Notes under the pieces: generated by a model
Databases searched by the model: none
The model's input: only the letters and a program-made list of their open reading frames with translations
What the model was told of the DNA's origin: nothing
Assembly (NCBI GenBank): GCA_002282555.1
Contig: NCJR01000072.1
Span: 1-8,417, forward strand
Origin: Rhodobacterales bacterium 34-62-10
GTDB taxonomy: Bacteria; Pseudomonadota; Alphaproteobacteria; Rhodobacterales; Rhodobacteraceae
Length of the DNA: 8,417 nt
Direction: 5' to 3'
Part shown: positions 1 through 7,393 of the stretch, in pieces
How the letters are laid out: each line of letters starts with the position of its first letter
Numbering within the stretch: position 1 is the first letter of the stretch
Position numbers and translations under genes: made by a program

Positions 1-399
1 ATGTCAGGCACCGTGACCGCCCAGATGCTGGCAGATTGGGCACTGGCGCAGGATGGCTTGCCGCTAATCTACACCTCCGCCGATCCCGCCGTGGTCGCCG
101 ATGCGCAGACCCGTTTCGGCAAGGATCGGGTCGCATCCCGGATCGAGGCTCTGTTCGCCGATCTTGCCCGCGCCCTCGTCGCGGGCGGCGTGACCCGGCT
201 CATCAGTGCCGGGGGGGAAACCTCAGGCGCTGTCGTCGAAGGGCTTGACCTGACCGCGCTTGAAATCGGGCCAGAGATCGACCCCGGCGTGCCGATGATC
301 CGCGCCTTAGGTAACCTGGTCCTCGCCCTCAAATCCGGCAATTTCGGCGGCCCCGATTTCTTTGCCCGCGCTGCCGCCATGATGGAAGGCGGCAGATGA
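1..399 (+). CDS. otnK: 3-oxo-tetronate kinase (DUF1537 family), C-terminal part, 5' truncated by the window edge
   Basis: This is the C-terminal nucleotide-binding domain of a four-carbon acid-sugar kinase of the DUF1537/OtnK family, which phosphorylates 3-oxo-tetronate to its 4-phosphate in the cytoplasm. Only 132 residues are visible, against roughly 410-430 for the whole family. The frame is open to base 1, so the ATG at position 1 is taken as an internal codon, not a start. Family hallmarks are the AGGETSGAV block (residues 70-78 of the fragment), EIGPEIDPGVP (88-98) and LALKSGNFGG (108-117), in the usual order near the C-terminus. The substrate-binding N-terminal domain lies outside the window. 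The stop codon overlaps the otnC start (ATGA), which indicates translational coupling. Family assignment is firm. Substrate stereochemistry (L- or D-threonate, D-erythronate) cannot be read from this fragment. Confidence 0.9.
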   Translation: MSGTVTAQMLADWALAQDGLPLIYTSADPAVVADAQTRFGKDRVASRIEALFADLARALVAGGVTRLISAGGETSGAVVEGLDLTALEIGPEIDPGVPMIRALGNLVLALKSGNFGGPDFFARAAAMMEGGR

Positions 400-1043
400 C
401 AACCGAGGCAAGGCTGCGCGAAGATATCTGCTTCTGGGCCGCGTCGATGTTCAATCGCGGGCTGACTGGCGGGGCTTCGGGCAATATCTCGGTCAGAACC
501 GAAGATGGCGGTCTGCTTGTCACACCAACGGGTGCCAGCATGGGCCGCCTTGATCCCGCGCGCCTGTCGCGTTTTGACGCCAAGGGCCAGCATATCGACG
601 GCGATGCCCCGACCAAGGAAATGCCCCTGCACTCCGCTTTCTATGAAACGCGCAAAAGCGCAGGTGCCGTGGTGCATCTGCATTCCACCCATTCGGTCGC
701 ACTTTCCATGCTGCCCGACACCGACCCCGACAACGCCCTGCCCCCCCTTACCCCCTATGCCGTGATGCGCGTGGGAAAGGTCGCGCTGTTGCCGTTTTTC
801 CTGCCGGGTGACGCCGCGATGGGCGATGCGTTGCGCGGCTTGGGCGGCAAACGCGCAGCCGTGCTTTTGGCCAATCATGGACCCGTCGTGGCCTCCAAGG
901 ATCTGGAAGCCGCTGTCTTTGCCATGGAAGAACTGGAAGAGACCGCGAAACTGGCGCTTTTGTTGCGCGGTCATGCCCCCCGCGCGCTGACCGATGATCA
1001 GATCGGCGCGCTGGTGCGTAAATTCGATCTGGAGTGGGACTGA
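396..1043 (+). CDS. otnC: 3-oxo-tetronate 4-phosphate decarboxylase (class II aldolase/adducin family)
   Basis: A 215-aa cytoplasmic class II aldolase-type enzyme. In the OtnK/OtnI pathway this family decarboxylates 3-oxo-tetronate 4-phosphate to dihydroxyacetone phosphate. Visible family signatures are the phosphate-binding GGASGNISVR segment (residues 25-34), the acidic residue E75 in TKEMPLH, the divalent-metal ligands H94 and H96 in VVHLHSTH, and a third metal histidine H161 in the NHGP motif. The length is normal for the family. The ATG at 396 overlaps the otnK stop by the ATGA arrangement, and a GGAAGG Shine-Dalgarno sequence (384-389) lies 6 nt upstream. The gene sits between otnK and otnI, which separates it from the related fuculose- and ribulose-phosphate aldolases/epimerases. 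Class II aldolase identity is very secure; the OtnC assignment rests on context and is also strong. Confidence 0.92.
   Translation: MTTEARLREDICFWAASMFNRGLTGGASGNISVRTEDGGLLVTPTGASMGRLDPARLSRFDAKGQHIDGDAPTKEMPLHSAFYETRKSAGAVVHLHSTHSVALSMLPDTDPDNALPPLTPYAVMRVGKVALLPFFLPGDAAMGDALRGLGGKRAAVLLANHGPVVASKDLEAAVFAMEELEETAKLALLLRGHAPRALTDDQIGALVRKFDLEWD
1031..1034 (+). promoter_or_regulatory. Ribosome-binding site of otnI
   Basis: GGAG lies inside the last codons of otnC, 8 nt before the ATG at 1043. It decides between this ATG and the in-frame GTG at 1034, which it overlaps. Together with the TGATG overlap it points to coupled translation of otnC and otnI. Confidence 0.6.
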
Positions 1044-1822
1044 TGCGCTATTCCGCCAACCTTGGCTTTCTGTTCACCGAACTGCCCCTGCCGCAAGCGA
1101 TCCACGCCGCCAAGGATGCAGGTTTCGACGCCGTGGAATGCCATTTCCCCTATGATGTGCCCGCGTCCGAGGTGGCCAAGGCGCTGCAACAGACGGGCCT
1201 GACCATGCTGGGCCTGAACACATGGCCCGGCGACAAGGCCGCTGGCGATTTCGGCCTTGCCGCCCTGCCGGGGCGCGAGGATGAAGCCCGCGCCGCCATC
1301 GCTCAAGCCGTCGATTACGCGGTTGCAACCGGAACCAAGGCCATTCACGTCATGGCCGGTCGCACCGATGGCGGTGACGCGGCCGAAGCGACATTCCGCG
1401 CGAATCTGACCTATGCCTGCGATCTGGCCGCCCCGCATGGGATCACCATCCTGATCGAGCCGATCAACACCCGCGACGTGCAGAACTATCACCTGTCCCG
1501 CACGGATCACGCCCTTGCCATCATCACGGCGCTGGGCAAAACCAACCTCAAGCTGATGTTCGACTGCTATCACATGCAGATCATGCAGGGCGATCTTGCC
1601 ATGCACCTGCGCGACCTGATGCCCGTGATTGGCCATATCCAGATCGCCGCCGTCCCGGACAGGGGTGAACCTGATCAGGGCGAGGTCGATTATATCTGGC
1701 TGATCAAACACCTTGAGGCACTGGGTTATGCTGCCCCGATCGGTGCGGAATACAAACCCCGCGCCGGAACATTGTCGGGGCTTGGCTGGCTGGACGGCTT
1801 CCGCAAAGCAGATTTATCCTGA
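1043..1822 (+). CDS. otnI: 2-oxo-tetronate isomerase (hydroxypyruvate isomerase-like TIM barrel)
   Basis: A 259-aa member of the AP-endonuclease-2/xylose-isomerase-like TIM-barrel family, close to hydroxypyruvate isomerase (Hyi). Next to otnK and otnC it is best read as OtnI, which interconverts 2-oxo- and 3-oxo-tetronate. Metal and catalytic residues expected of the family are present: E139 in LIEPIN, D174 and H177 in MFDCYHMQ, H198 in IGHIQIA, and E236 in IGAEYKP. The loop PDRGEPDQGE (205-214), typical of Hyi/OtnI proteins, is also there. The ATG at 1043 is chosen because it overlaps the otnC stop (TGATG) and has GGAG at 1031-1034, 8 nt upstream. A GTG at 1034 would add three residues but leaves no Shine-Dalgarno sequence. 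It appears to be the last gene of the operon. Plain hydroxypyruvate isomerase remains a possible alternative activity. Confidence 0.9.
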   Translation: MRYSANLGFLFTELPLPQAIHAAKDAGFDAVECHFPYDVPASEVAKALQQTGLTMLGLNTWPGDKAAGDFGLAALPGREDEARAAIAQAVDYAVATGTKAIHVMAGRTDGGDAAEATFRANLTYACDLAAPHGITILIEPINTRDVQNYHLSRTDHALAIITALGKTNLKLMFDCYHMQIMQGDLAMHLRDLMPVIGHIQIAAVPDRGEPDQGEVDYIWLIKHLEALGYAAPIGAEYKPRAGTLSGLGWLDGFRKADLS

Positions 1823-1835
1823 AATCTGGATTCGC

Positions 1836-1864
1836 TTGACTCTCATCTTGCCGCAGCGCAGCAT
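1836..1864 (+). promoter_or_regulatory. Candidate sigma-70-type promoter for the ktr operon
   Basis: In the 75-bp gap between otnI and the RCK gene, a good -35 box, TTGACT (1836-1841), is followed after 17 bp by CAGCAT (1859-1864), a weak -10 box. Alphaproteobacterial housekeeping promoters often show a conserved TTGAC and a poor -10. Transcription would begin about 25-30 nt upstream of the ATG at 1898. No rho-independent terminator for the otn operon is visible in the gap, so read-through from otnI into ktr cannot be excluded. No riboswitch-like structure is seen. Confidence 0.4.
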
Positions 1865-1897
1865 CAGGGGTCTTTGAAACTGTCATGGACATCATAG

Positions 1898-2560
1898 ATG
1901 GCAAAGCAGGCAAGGACCTTCGCCGTCATCGGCTTGGGTGCCTTCGGAAGCGCAGTCGCGTCAGAGCTGGCGCGCTTCGACAACCATGTTGTGGGAATCG
2001 ATCTGGATGAACGCCGTGTGGGTCAATTGGCATCCATATTGCCAGCCACGGCCATTCTGGACTCAAGTGACGAAAACGCACTGCGCGAAGCAGGGATCGA
2101 CAGCTATGACGTCGCCCTGATCGCCATCGGGCGGGACATTCAGGCCAGCATCCTGACGACCATGAACCTCAAGATGCTGGGGATCCAGACGATCTGGGTG
2201 AAAGCATCGAACAAGACCCATCACCGCATCCTGTCCAAACTCGGCGCAGATCGCGTGATCCTGCCCGAACAGGAGATGGGCCGCCACATCGCACAGATGC
2301 TGAACAACCCTGTGGTGCAGGACTATGTCAGCCTTGGAAATGGCTTCAGCGTGGTGAACATCGTGGTGCCTGAACGTCTGGACGGCAAACCCACCCGCGC
2401 CCTCAGAATCGGGGAGGTGCATGATCTCAAACTGCTGGGTCTGATGCGCGGGACCGAGTTCAAGCCTTGTGACACCCCCGATCTGGTCCTGAAGAAAGAC
2501 GACAAGTTGCTTCTGCTGGGAAAACGGCCTGACCTGCGCCGCTTCGGCGACTCTCTCTGA
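1898..2560 (+). CDS. ktrA: Ktr/Trk K+ transporter regulatory subunit (RCK domain protein, KtrA/TrkA family)
   Basis: A 220-aa cytosolic subunit that gates the membrane partner encoded next. The N-terminal RCK_N domain is a Rossmann fold with the dinucleotide-binding motif GLGAFG (residues 12-17) and an acidic residue ending the second strand (D35 in VVGIDLD), as in NAD(H)/ATP-binding KtrA/TrkA proteins. Further family segments are ILDSSDENALREAGID (53-68) and LGADRVILPEQEMGRHIA (115-132). Residues about 138-215 form one RCK_C domain. One RCK_N/RCK_C unit in about 220 aa fits KtrA and not the duplicated ~450-aa TrkA of E. coli. No membrane segment is seen. The start is the ATG at 1898; its ribosome-binding site is weak (GGA about 10 nt upstream). 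The gene lies 18 bp upstream of the channel gene in one operon. Confidence 0.92.
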   Translation: MAKQARTFAVIGLGAFGSAVASELARFDNHVVGIDLDERRVGQLASILPATAILDSSDENALREAGIDSYDVALIAIGRDIQASILTTMNLKMLGIQTIWVKASNKTHHRILSKLGADRVILPEQEMGRHIAQMLNNPVVQDYVSLGNGFSVVNIVVPERLDGKPTRALRIGEVHDLKLLGLMRGTEFKPCDTPDLVLKKDDKLLLLGKRPDLRRFGDSL

Positions 2561-2578
2561 GAAACGGATCAACGCATC

Positions 2579-3934
2579 ATGGAAATCTCAAGGTCAGCGC
2601 TGAAAAGGCGCTTCTGGCGTCGCGTGGCGACAACACCACCACCCGCGATACTGGCCGGGCTATACGCGGTGCTGATCGTGCTGGGTGCGGCCGTGTTCAA
2701 GTTGCCGATCTCGACTACGGTCCCGATCACATGGTCCGACGCGCTGTTCACCGCGACATCCGCTGTGACAGTGACGGGCCTTGCCGTTCTGGACACGGGA
2801 CTGGTCTTCACCCTGTTCGGAGAGATGGTTCTGGCGTTCCTGATCCAGTTGGGGGGGTTGGGCCTGATGACCTTCGCGGTCCTGATCCTTGCGGCACTTG
2901 GCCTGCCGGTCGGCATCACCGGGCGCCTTTATCTGCGCGACGACCTCAACCAATCGTCCTTGCAGCAATTGAGCGATCTTGTCGGTACCATCCTCAAGGT
3001 CGTCTTGATCTGCGAACTGGCTGGCGCGGCATTGCTATGCATGACATTCGTGCCAGAGTTCGGCCTCTGGCGTGGAATATGGGAATCCGTGTTCCACTCG
3101 GTCTCGGCCTTCAACAACGCGGGTTTTTCGACCTTTTCGAACGGCCTCGTCCCCTACGCCACCGACCCGGTGATCAATATCGTGATCCCCGCACTCTTCA
3201 TCATCGGGGGAATAGGTTACGTCGTCGTTTCGGACATCTTCCGTGCCAAAAGCTGGCGCAACTGGTCGCTGCACACCAAGATCATGCTTCTGGGTACAGG
3301 GTTCCTGATCCCGTGGTCAGTGGCCATGTTCGCCGTTCTGGAATGGACCAACCCAGCAACGCTGGGGCAGTTTGACGATGCTGTGTCAAAACTGACCGTC
3401 AGCTGGTTTCAGGGGGTCACAACACGAACGGCAGGTTTCAACACGACAGATATCAGCGGACTGCATGACAGCACGGCGATGATGTTCATCTCCCTCATGC
3501 TGATCGGCGGCGGGCCGACGTCTACTGCCGGCGGGATCAAGGTCACGACATTTGTCGTGATGATCCTTGCGACGATCGCATTCTTTCGCCGTCAGACACA
3601 GTTAACCGCCTTCGGTCGCAGCATCGGATTGGAGCAAGTGCTCAAGGTCATGGCTCTGACCGCGATCAGCCTGATCGTCGTCTTTGTCGGGATATTCCTG
3701 TTGACCCTGTCGCATGACGGCGATTTTCTGGATATCAGCTTCGAAGTGGCCAGCGCCTTCGGCACCGTGGGCCTGTCACGCGGGTATACGACCGAACTCT
3801 CGGACACAGGCCGCGCGATCATCATCGCGATCATGTTCCTTGGCCGGGTCGGTCCGCTGACACTGGGCTTTTTCCTGGCCACGCGCGTGACCCCACGCGT
3901 GCGCTATCCCGAAGGGCAGGTGCATCTGGGCTGA
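2579..3934 (+). CDS. ktrB: TrkH/KtrB-family K+ transporter membrane subunit
   Basis: A 451-aa polytopic inner-membrane protein built from four M1-P-M2 units, like other TrkH/KtrB/HKT transporters. Each P-loop and its selectivity-filter glycine can be seen: TVTGL (G67), NNAGF (G182), RTAGF (G286) and GTVGL (G398). All four glycines present points to a K+-selective pore. The glycine-rich stretch GGGPTSTAGGIK (310-321) after the third P-loop matches the gating loop in the middle of the third M2 helix. The length is typical of KtrB (about 450 aa), shorter than E. coli TrkH. The N-terminus (residues 1-16) is basic and would lie in the cytoplasm. The gene follows ktrA by 18 bp and surely works with it. 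The stop codon is 2 bp from the convergent ior stop. Whether transport is Na+-coupled (Ktr) or H+-linked (Trk) cannot be told from sequence. Confidence 0.93.
   Translation: MEISRSALKRRFWRRVATTPPPAILAGLYAVLIVLGAAVFKLPISTTVPITWSDALFTATSAVTVTGLAVLDTGLVFTLFGEMVLAFLIQLGGLGLMTFAVLILAALGLPVGITGRLYLRDDLNQSSLQQLSDLVGTILKVVLICELAGAALLCMTFVPEFGLWRGIWESVFHSVSAFNNAGFSTFSNGLVPYATDPVINIVIPALFIIGGIGYVVVSDIFRAKSWRNWSLHTKIMLLGTGFLIPWSVAMFAVLEWTNPATLGQFDDAVSKLTVSWFQGVTTRTAGFNTTDISGLHDSTAMMFISLMLIGGGPTSTAGGIKVTTFVVMILATIAFFRRQTQLTAFGRSIGLEQVLKVMALTAISLIVVFVGIFLLTLSHDGDFLDISFEVASAFGTVGLSRGYTTELSDTGRAIIIAIMFLGRVGPLTLGFFLATRVTPRVRYPEGQVHLG
3882..3901. repeat. GC-rich hairpin near the 3' end of ktrB
   Basis: Arms CGCGCGTG (3882-3889) and CACGCGTG (3894-3901) can pair over 8 bp with one G-U/G-T pair around a 4-nt loop (ACCC). 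The left arm lies within the self-complementary 10-mer CACGCGCGTG (3880-3889), and the right arm is itself a palindrome. The hairpin lies inside ktrB, 33 bp before its stop and 36-55 nt past the ior stop on the other strand, so it could serve as a 3' end structure for ior mRNA. No U-tract follows on either strand. It may equally be a chance result of GC-rich coding sequence. Confidence 0.3.
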
Positions 3935-3940
3935 CGTCAG
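3931..3940. repeat. 10-bp palindrome carrying the two convergent stop codons
   Basis: CTGACGTCAG is a perfect palindrome. Its TGA (3932-3934) ends ktrB on the + strand, and its TCA (3937-3939) is the TGA stop of ior on the - strand. The intergenic space is therefore the dinucleotide CG. No separate terminator fits here. Confidence 0.85.
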
Positions 3941-6900
3941 GTGGCGGACATCCGCGCCGCCATGTGCGCCATCGCCGTCTCCGCTGCCGCATGACGCACC
4001 GGACCATAACCGCGGATCTCCTGCGGGGCCGTCAGAAGGTCCAGCACTGCAGCGGGGTTGGCCGGATCAAAACTGCGCTCGACATGGATCATCACACCCT
4101 CAAACCAATCCAGCAATTGACGGTCCAGATTCCGGTCCTGACTATAGGCAAAGGGATCAAGCACCGATCCACGCCAGCCCTTCATCCGCGCCAGAACCTT
4201 GAACGCGGGCCGCATCCAAGACCCGAAGGCGCGCTTGCTGGGCCGCCCACGTGCATCCCTGCCAAGCGGCAAAAGTGGCGGTGCCAGATGGTATTTGACA
4301 GTGTAATCGCCCTCGAAAGCCTCGGCCACCTCCGCCTCGAATGTGCCTTCGGTGTGCAATCGCGCCACCTCATATTCATCCTTATAGGCCATCAACCGGA
4401 ACAGGGATTTGGCTGCCGCGATGATCACCTCGTCCTCCGCCTGCGGCAGGGCTGCGCGGAAACGGGCGATCCTGTCGGTGAACCGCTTGGCATAGGCGGC
4501 ATCCTGATATCCTGTCAGAAAATCTGCCCGATGCGCGATCAGCGCGTCCACCGTGTCAGGCACCTTGGGCGTATCTTGCAGAAGACCGGCAAGAACCTCA
4601 GGCCGCTCCGCCATGATCCGCCCCAGATCAAAGGCCATCCCGTTCTTGTCCACCGCCACGCCATTCAGAAGGATTGCCTGTTTCAACGCAACCTCGCTGA
4701 CAGGAACCAGACCCCTCTGAAAGGCGGCGCCAAGCATCATCATATTGGCAAAGACCGCATCTCCCATCAGCCGCTCGGCGGCGATATTGGCATCAAAGGC
4801 GATAACATGCGCATCGCCAACGGTCGCCCGGATCAGCGCCTCGCGCGCGTCAATCTTCAGATCGGCATCGCGATGCAGCACCAGATCACCTGTCGGCATC
4901 TCGGCCCGGTTCAACACAACCTGCGTGCCACGCCGATAATGGGCCGATGCCTTGGGCGACGAACAGACGACCGCATCGCAGCCGATCACCGCATCGGCAG
5001 CACCAGCCTCAATCCGTACCTGATGGATGGCCTGCGGCGCGGCACCAATCCGGACATAGCCCAGCACCGTGCCGAATTTCTGCGCAAAGCCGGTGAAATC
5101 CAGCACGCTGGCCCCCTTGCCCTCCAGATGCGCGGCCATGGTGATCAACGCGCCGATGGTCACAACACCGGTGCCACCGACACCTGCGACCAGCAATTCA
5201 TAGGGGCGCGACAGATCGTGCAGGATCGGGCGCGGTAGATCCTGCAGCAACGCGGGCAGGTTCAGACCCGCCGGTTTCGGTTTGCGTCGCTGCCCGCCCT
5301 CGATCGTCACGAAGCTGGGGCAGAACCCGTTGAGGCAGGAGAAATCCTTGTTGCAACTGGACAGGTTGATCTTGCGCTTTCGACCCAGCGCCGTCTCACG
5401 CGGTTCCACGCTGAGGCAGTTGGACTCGACCGAACAATCGCCACATCCCTCGCAGACCAGCGGGTTGATCATCACATGGCGGGCCGGCTCCTCCATCGTC
5501 CCACGCTTGCGGCGGCGGCGTTTCTCGGTGGCGCAGGTCTGCTCATAGATCAGGACTGACACGCCTTTCACCTCGCGCAGCTCCCGCTGCACCGGGTCCA
5601 GATCGGCACGATCATGAAACGTGGTCCCCGACGGAAAATCGCCGTGACGGAACTTCTCGGGATGATCGGACACAAGCGCGATCCGCTCCACCCCTTCGGC
5701 GCGGCTGCTTTGGGCGATGGCCGCAGGGCTGACGGGACCATCCACCGGCTGCCCGCCCGTCATCGCCACAGCGTCGTTATAGAGGATCTTGTAGGTGATA
5801 TTGGCCTTGGCCGCGACCGCCTGCCGGATCGCGAGTGAGCCTGAGTGATACCACGTCCCCTCACCAAGGTTCTGGAAGATGTGCCGCTTGCCGGTAAAGC
5901 GCGACCCCGCCGTCCATGGCACGCCTTCGCCGCCCATCTGGGCATATCCCACCGTGTTGCGATCCATCCAACCCGCCATGACATGACAGCCGATCCCGCT
6001 GGCCGCCATGCTTCCCTCGGGCAGTTTTGTGGATGTGTTATGCGGACAGCCCGAACAGAAATAAGGGGTGCGCGTGGCCCCCGGCACCGACAGGACCGGG
6101 GCAGGTGTGGCAGTCAGGGCCGCCGCCTTCTCGGTCAGCCCCTCATCGGGGAAGAACCGCGCCAACCGCTCCGCCACGATCGGCACCAGCATCAGCGGCG
6201 TCAGCTCACCCGTCCACGGGATCAGCGGATCACCCGCTGCACGATGCTTGCCCACCATCTTGCGCGGCTTGTCGCCGGGCCAGTCGTAGAAATACTCCTT
6301 GAACTGGCTTTCAATGATGCCGCGCTTTTCCTCGACGACCAGCACCTCTTCCTTGCCCTTCACAAAGGCCAGCGCATCGCGCCGCGCCAAGGGCCAGACC
6401 ATGCCGACCTTGTAGATGTCGATCCCCAGACGGCGGCAGGCGGCCTCATCCAGATCCAGCAGGCGCAGCGCCTCCATCAGATCAAGGTGCCCCTTACCCG
6501 TGGTCACGATGCCAAAGCGCGCATCCTCGATGTCATAGATACGTCGGTCGATAGGGTTCGCCGCGACAAACGCCTCGACCGCATCCAGCTTGGCACCGAT
6601 CCGCGTCTCGATCTCGGGGCTGGGCATGTCCGAGCGGCGGACATGCAAGCCACCGGGCGGGGCGGTGAAGTCGGGCTGCACAAAGACACGGTCCTTTGGC
6701 AGATCAACCGATTGCCCCGCCTCGACCGTTTCGGAAATCGCCTTGAACCCGACCCAAGTGCCGCTGAACCGCGACAGCGCGATGCCATAGGCACCGAATT
6801 CCAGATATTCCGCAATGCTCGCCGGGTTCAGCGTCGGCATGAACCATGACATGAAAGCCACATCAGACTGGTGCGGCATGGATGATGACACACAGCCATG

Positions 6901-7356
6901 GTCATCCCCTGCCACGACCAACACGCCGCCCATGGGCGACGATCCATAGGCATTCCCATGTTTCAACGCATCGCCGGACCGGTCCACCCCCGGCCCCTTG
7001 CCGTACCACATGGAAAAGACGCCCTCGACCTCGCACCCCGGATCAACCGCCGCCTGCTGCGCGCCCAGAACGGCGGTCGCGCCCAGATCCTCGTTCACGG
7101 CAGGCAGAAACTCGATCCGCGCCGCGTCCAGACGCTTGCGTTGCCGCCACAACTCCATGTCCAGCCCACCCAGAGGAGAGCCGCGATAGCCAGACACGAA
7201 ACCCGCCGTCTTGCGCCCCGCCGCCTGATCCCGCCTCGCCTGATCCAGCATGATCCGCACCAAGGCCTGCGTTCCGGTCAAATAGACACGCCCCTCTGTC
7301 AGGGCATATCTGTCATCCAGCTGATAGGTGGCAAAACGGCTGCCTTCTGCGGTCAT
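3937..7356 (-). CDS. Indolepyruvate ferredoxin oxidoreductase, fused alpha/beta(gamma) subunits
   Basis: A 1139-aa cytoplasmic TPP- and Fe-S-dependent 2-oxoacid oxidoreductase. It oxidatively decarboxylates indolepyruvate/phenylpyruvate to the aryl-acetyl-CoA and reduces ferredoxin. The order is: N-terminal pyrimidine-type domain (about 15-225; GYRGSPLGGLD at 56-66), middle domain (about 280-400), TPP domain (about 430-620; CSGCPHN 434-440, GEGTWYHSG 498-506, NDAVAMTGGQP 527-537), Fe-S segment (C635, C638, C641, C647, C668, C674, C679), IorB-like gamma domain with AGVGGTGVVT (724-733), and a helical C-terminal tail of the kind annotated as DUF6537. The start is the ATG at 7356, with AGGAGG 5 nt upstream; an in-frame ATG at 7413 would add 19 residues but lies in the control region. 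Fused single-chain enzymes of this kind are known from aerobic proteobacteria, including phenylalanine-to-phenylacetyl-CoA catabolism. No ferredoxin or paa gene is adjacent. Confidence 0.93.
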   Translation of the reverse strand: MTAEGSRFATYQLDDRYALTEGRVYLTGTQALVRIMLDQARRDQAAGRKTAGFVSGYRGSPLGGLDMELWRQRKRLDAARIEFLPAVNEDLGATAVLGAQQAAVDPGCEVEGVFSMWYGKGPGVDRSGDALKHGNAYGSSPMGGVLVVAGDDHGCVSSSMPHQSDVAFMSWFMPTLNPASIAEYLEFGAYGIALSRFSGTWVGFKAISETVEAGQSVDLPKDRVFVQPDFTAPPGGLHVRRSDMPSPEIETRIGAKLDAVEAFVAANPIDRRIYDIEDARFGIVTTGKGHLDLMEALRLLDLDEAACRRLGIDIYKVGMVWPLARRDALAFVKGKEEVLVVEEKRGIIESQFKEYFYDWPGDKPRKMVGKHRAAGDPLIPWTGELTPLMLVPIVAERLARFFPDEGLTEKAAALTATPAPVLSVPGATRTPYFCSGCPHNTSTKLPEGSMAASGIGCHVMAGWMDRNTVGYAQMGGEGVPWTAGSRFTGKRHIFQNLGEGTWYHSGSLAIRQAVAAKANITYKILYNDAVAMTGGQPVDGPVSPAAIAQSSRAEGVERIALVSDHPEKFRHGDFPSGTTFHDRADLDPVQRELREVKGVSVLIYEQTCATEKRRRRKRGTMEEPARHVMINPLVCEGCGDCSVESNCLSVEPRETALGRKRKINLSSCNKDFSCLNGFCPSFVTIEGGQRRKPKPAGLNLPALLQDLPRPILHDLSRPYELLVAGVGGTGVVTIGALITMAAHLEGKGASVLDFTGFAQKFGTVLGYVRIGAAPQAIHQVRIEAGAADAVIGCDAVVCSSPKASAHYRRGTQVVLNRAEMPTGDLVLHRDADLKIDAREALIRATVGDAHVIAFDANIAAERLMGDAVFANMMMLGAAFQRGLVPVSEVALKQAILLNGVAVDKNGMAFDLGRIMAERPEVLAGLLQDTPKVPDTVDALIAHRADFLTGYQDAAYAKRFTDRIARFRAALPQAEDEVIIAAAKSLFRLMAYKDEYEVARLHTEGTFEAEVAEAFEGDYTVKYHLAPPLLPLGRDARGRPSKRAFGSWMRPAFKVLARMKGWRGSVLDPFAYSQDRNLDRQLLDWFEGVMIHVERSFDPANPAAVLDLLTAPQEIRGYGPVRHAAAETAMAHMAARMSAT

Positions 7357-7361
7357 GGGAT

Positions 7362-7367
7362 CCTCCT
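7362..7367 (-). promoter_or_regulatory. Strong ribosome-binding site of the ior gene
   Basis: Read on the - strand, AGGAGG lies 5 nt before the ATG at 7356. It is the best Shine-Dalgarno sequence in the window and fixes the start of the 1139-aa protein. Its first half overlaps an inverted repeat (7364-7370 with 7387-7393). Confidence 0.85.
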
Positions 7368-7393
7368 GTGAGAGAGAACAGACTGCCACAGGA
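7364..7393. repeat. Inverted repeat overlapping the ior ribosome-binding site
   Basis: TCCTGTG (7364-7370) and CACAGGA (7387-7393) are perfect complements over 7 bp with a 16-nt spacer. In the ior mRNA leader the upstream arm would pair with the first bases of the AGGAGG site. A regulatory role is inference. Confidence 0.4.

Noticed and set aside
69..974. 301-codon open frame on the - strand opposite otnK/otnC
   Set aside because: It lies wholly antisense to two well-recognised enzymes, its translation shows no family features, and it fits the long spurious frames expected in GC-rich coding DNA.
998..1711. 237-codon open frame on the - strand opposite otnI
   Set aside because: Shadow of otnI: low-complexity His/Gly/Gln-rich translation with no recognisable domain and no ribosome-binding site.
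1823..1897. Possible riboswitch or terminator ahead of ktrA
   Set aside because: Only 75 bp, with no stable stem or T-run seen; a promoter explains it better.
3602..3608. TTAACC-like CtrA half-site
   Set aside because: A single half-site inside ktrB coding sequence with no partner at the expected spacing; chance match.
3964..5238. 424-codon open frame on the + strand opposite ior
   Set aside because: Antisense to conserved ior domains; the Arg/His/Gln-rich composition is typical of reverse-complement translation of GC-rich genes.
5845..6849. 334-codon open frame on the + strand opposite ior
   Set aside because: Same reason: shadow of the TPP and N-terminal domains of the oxidoreductase, with no domain signature.
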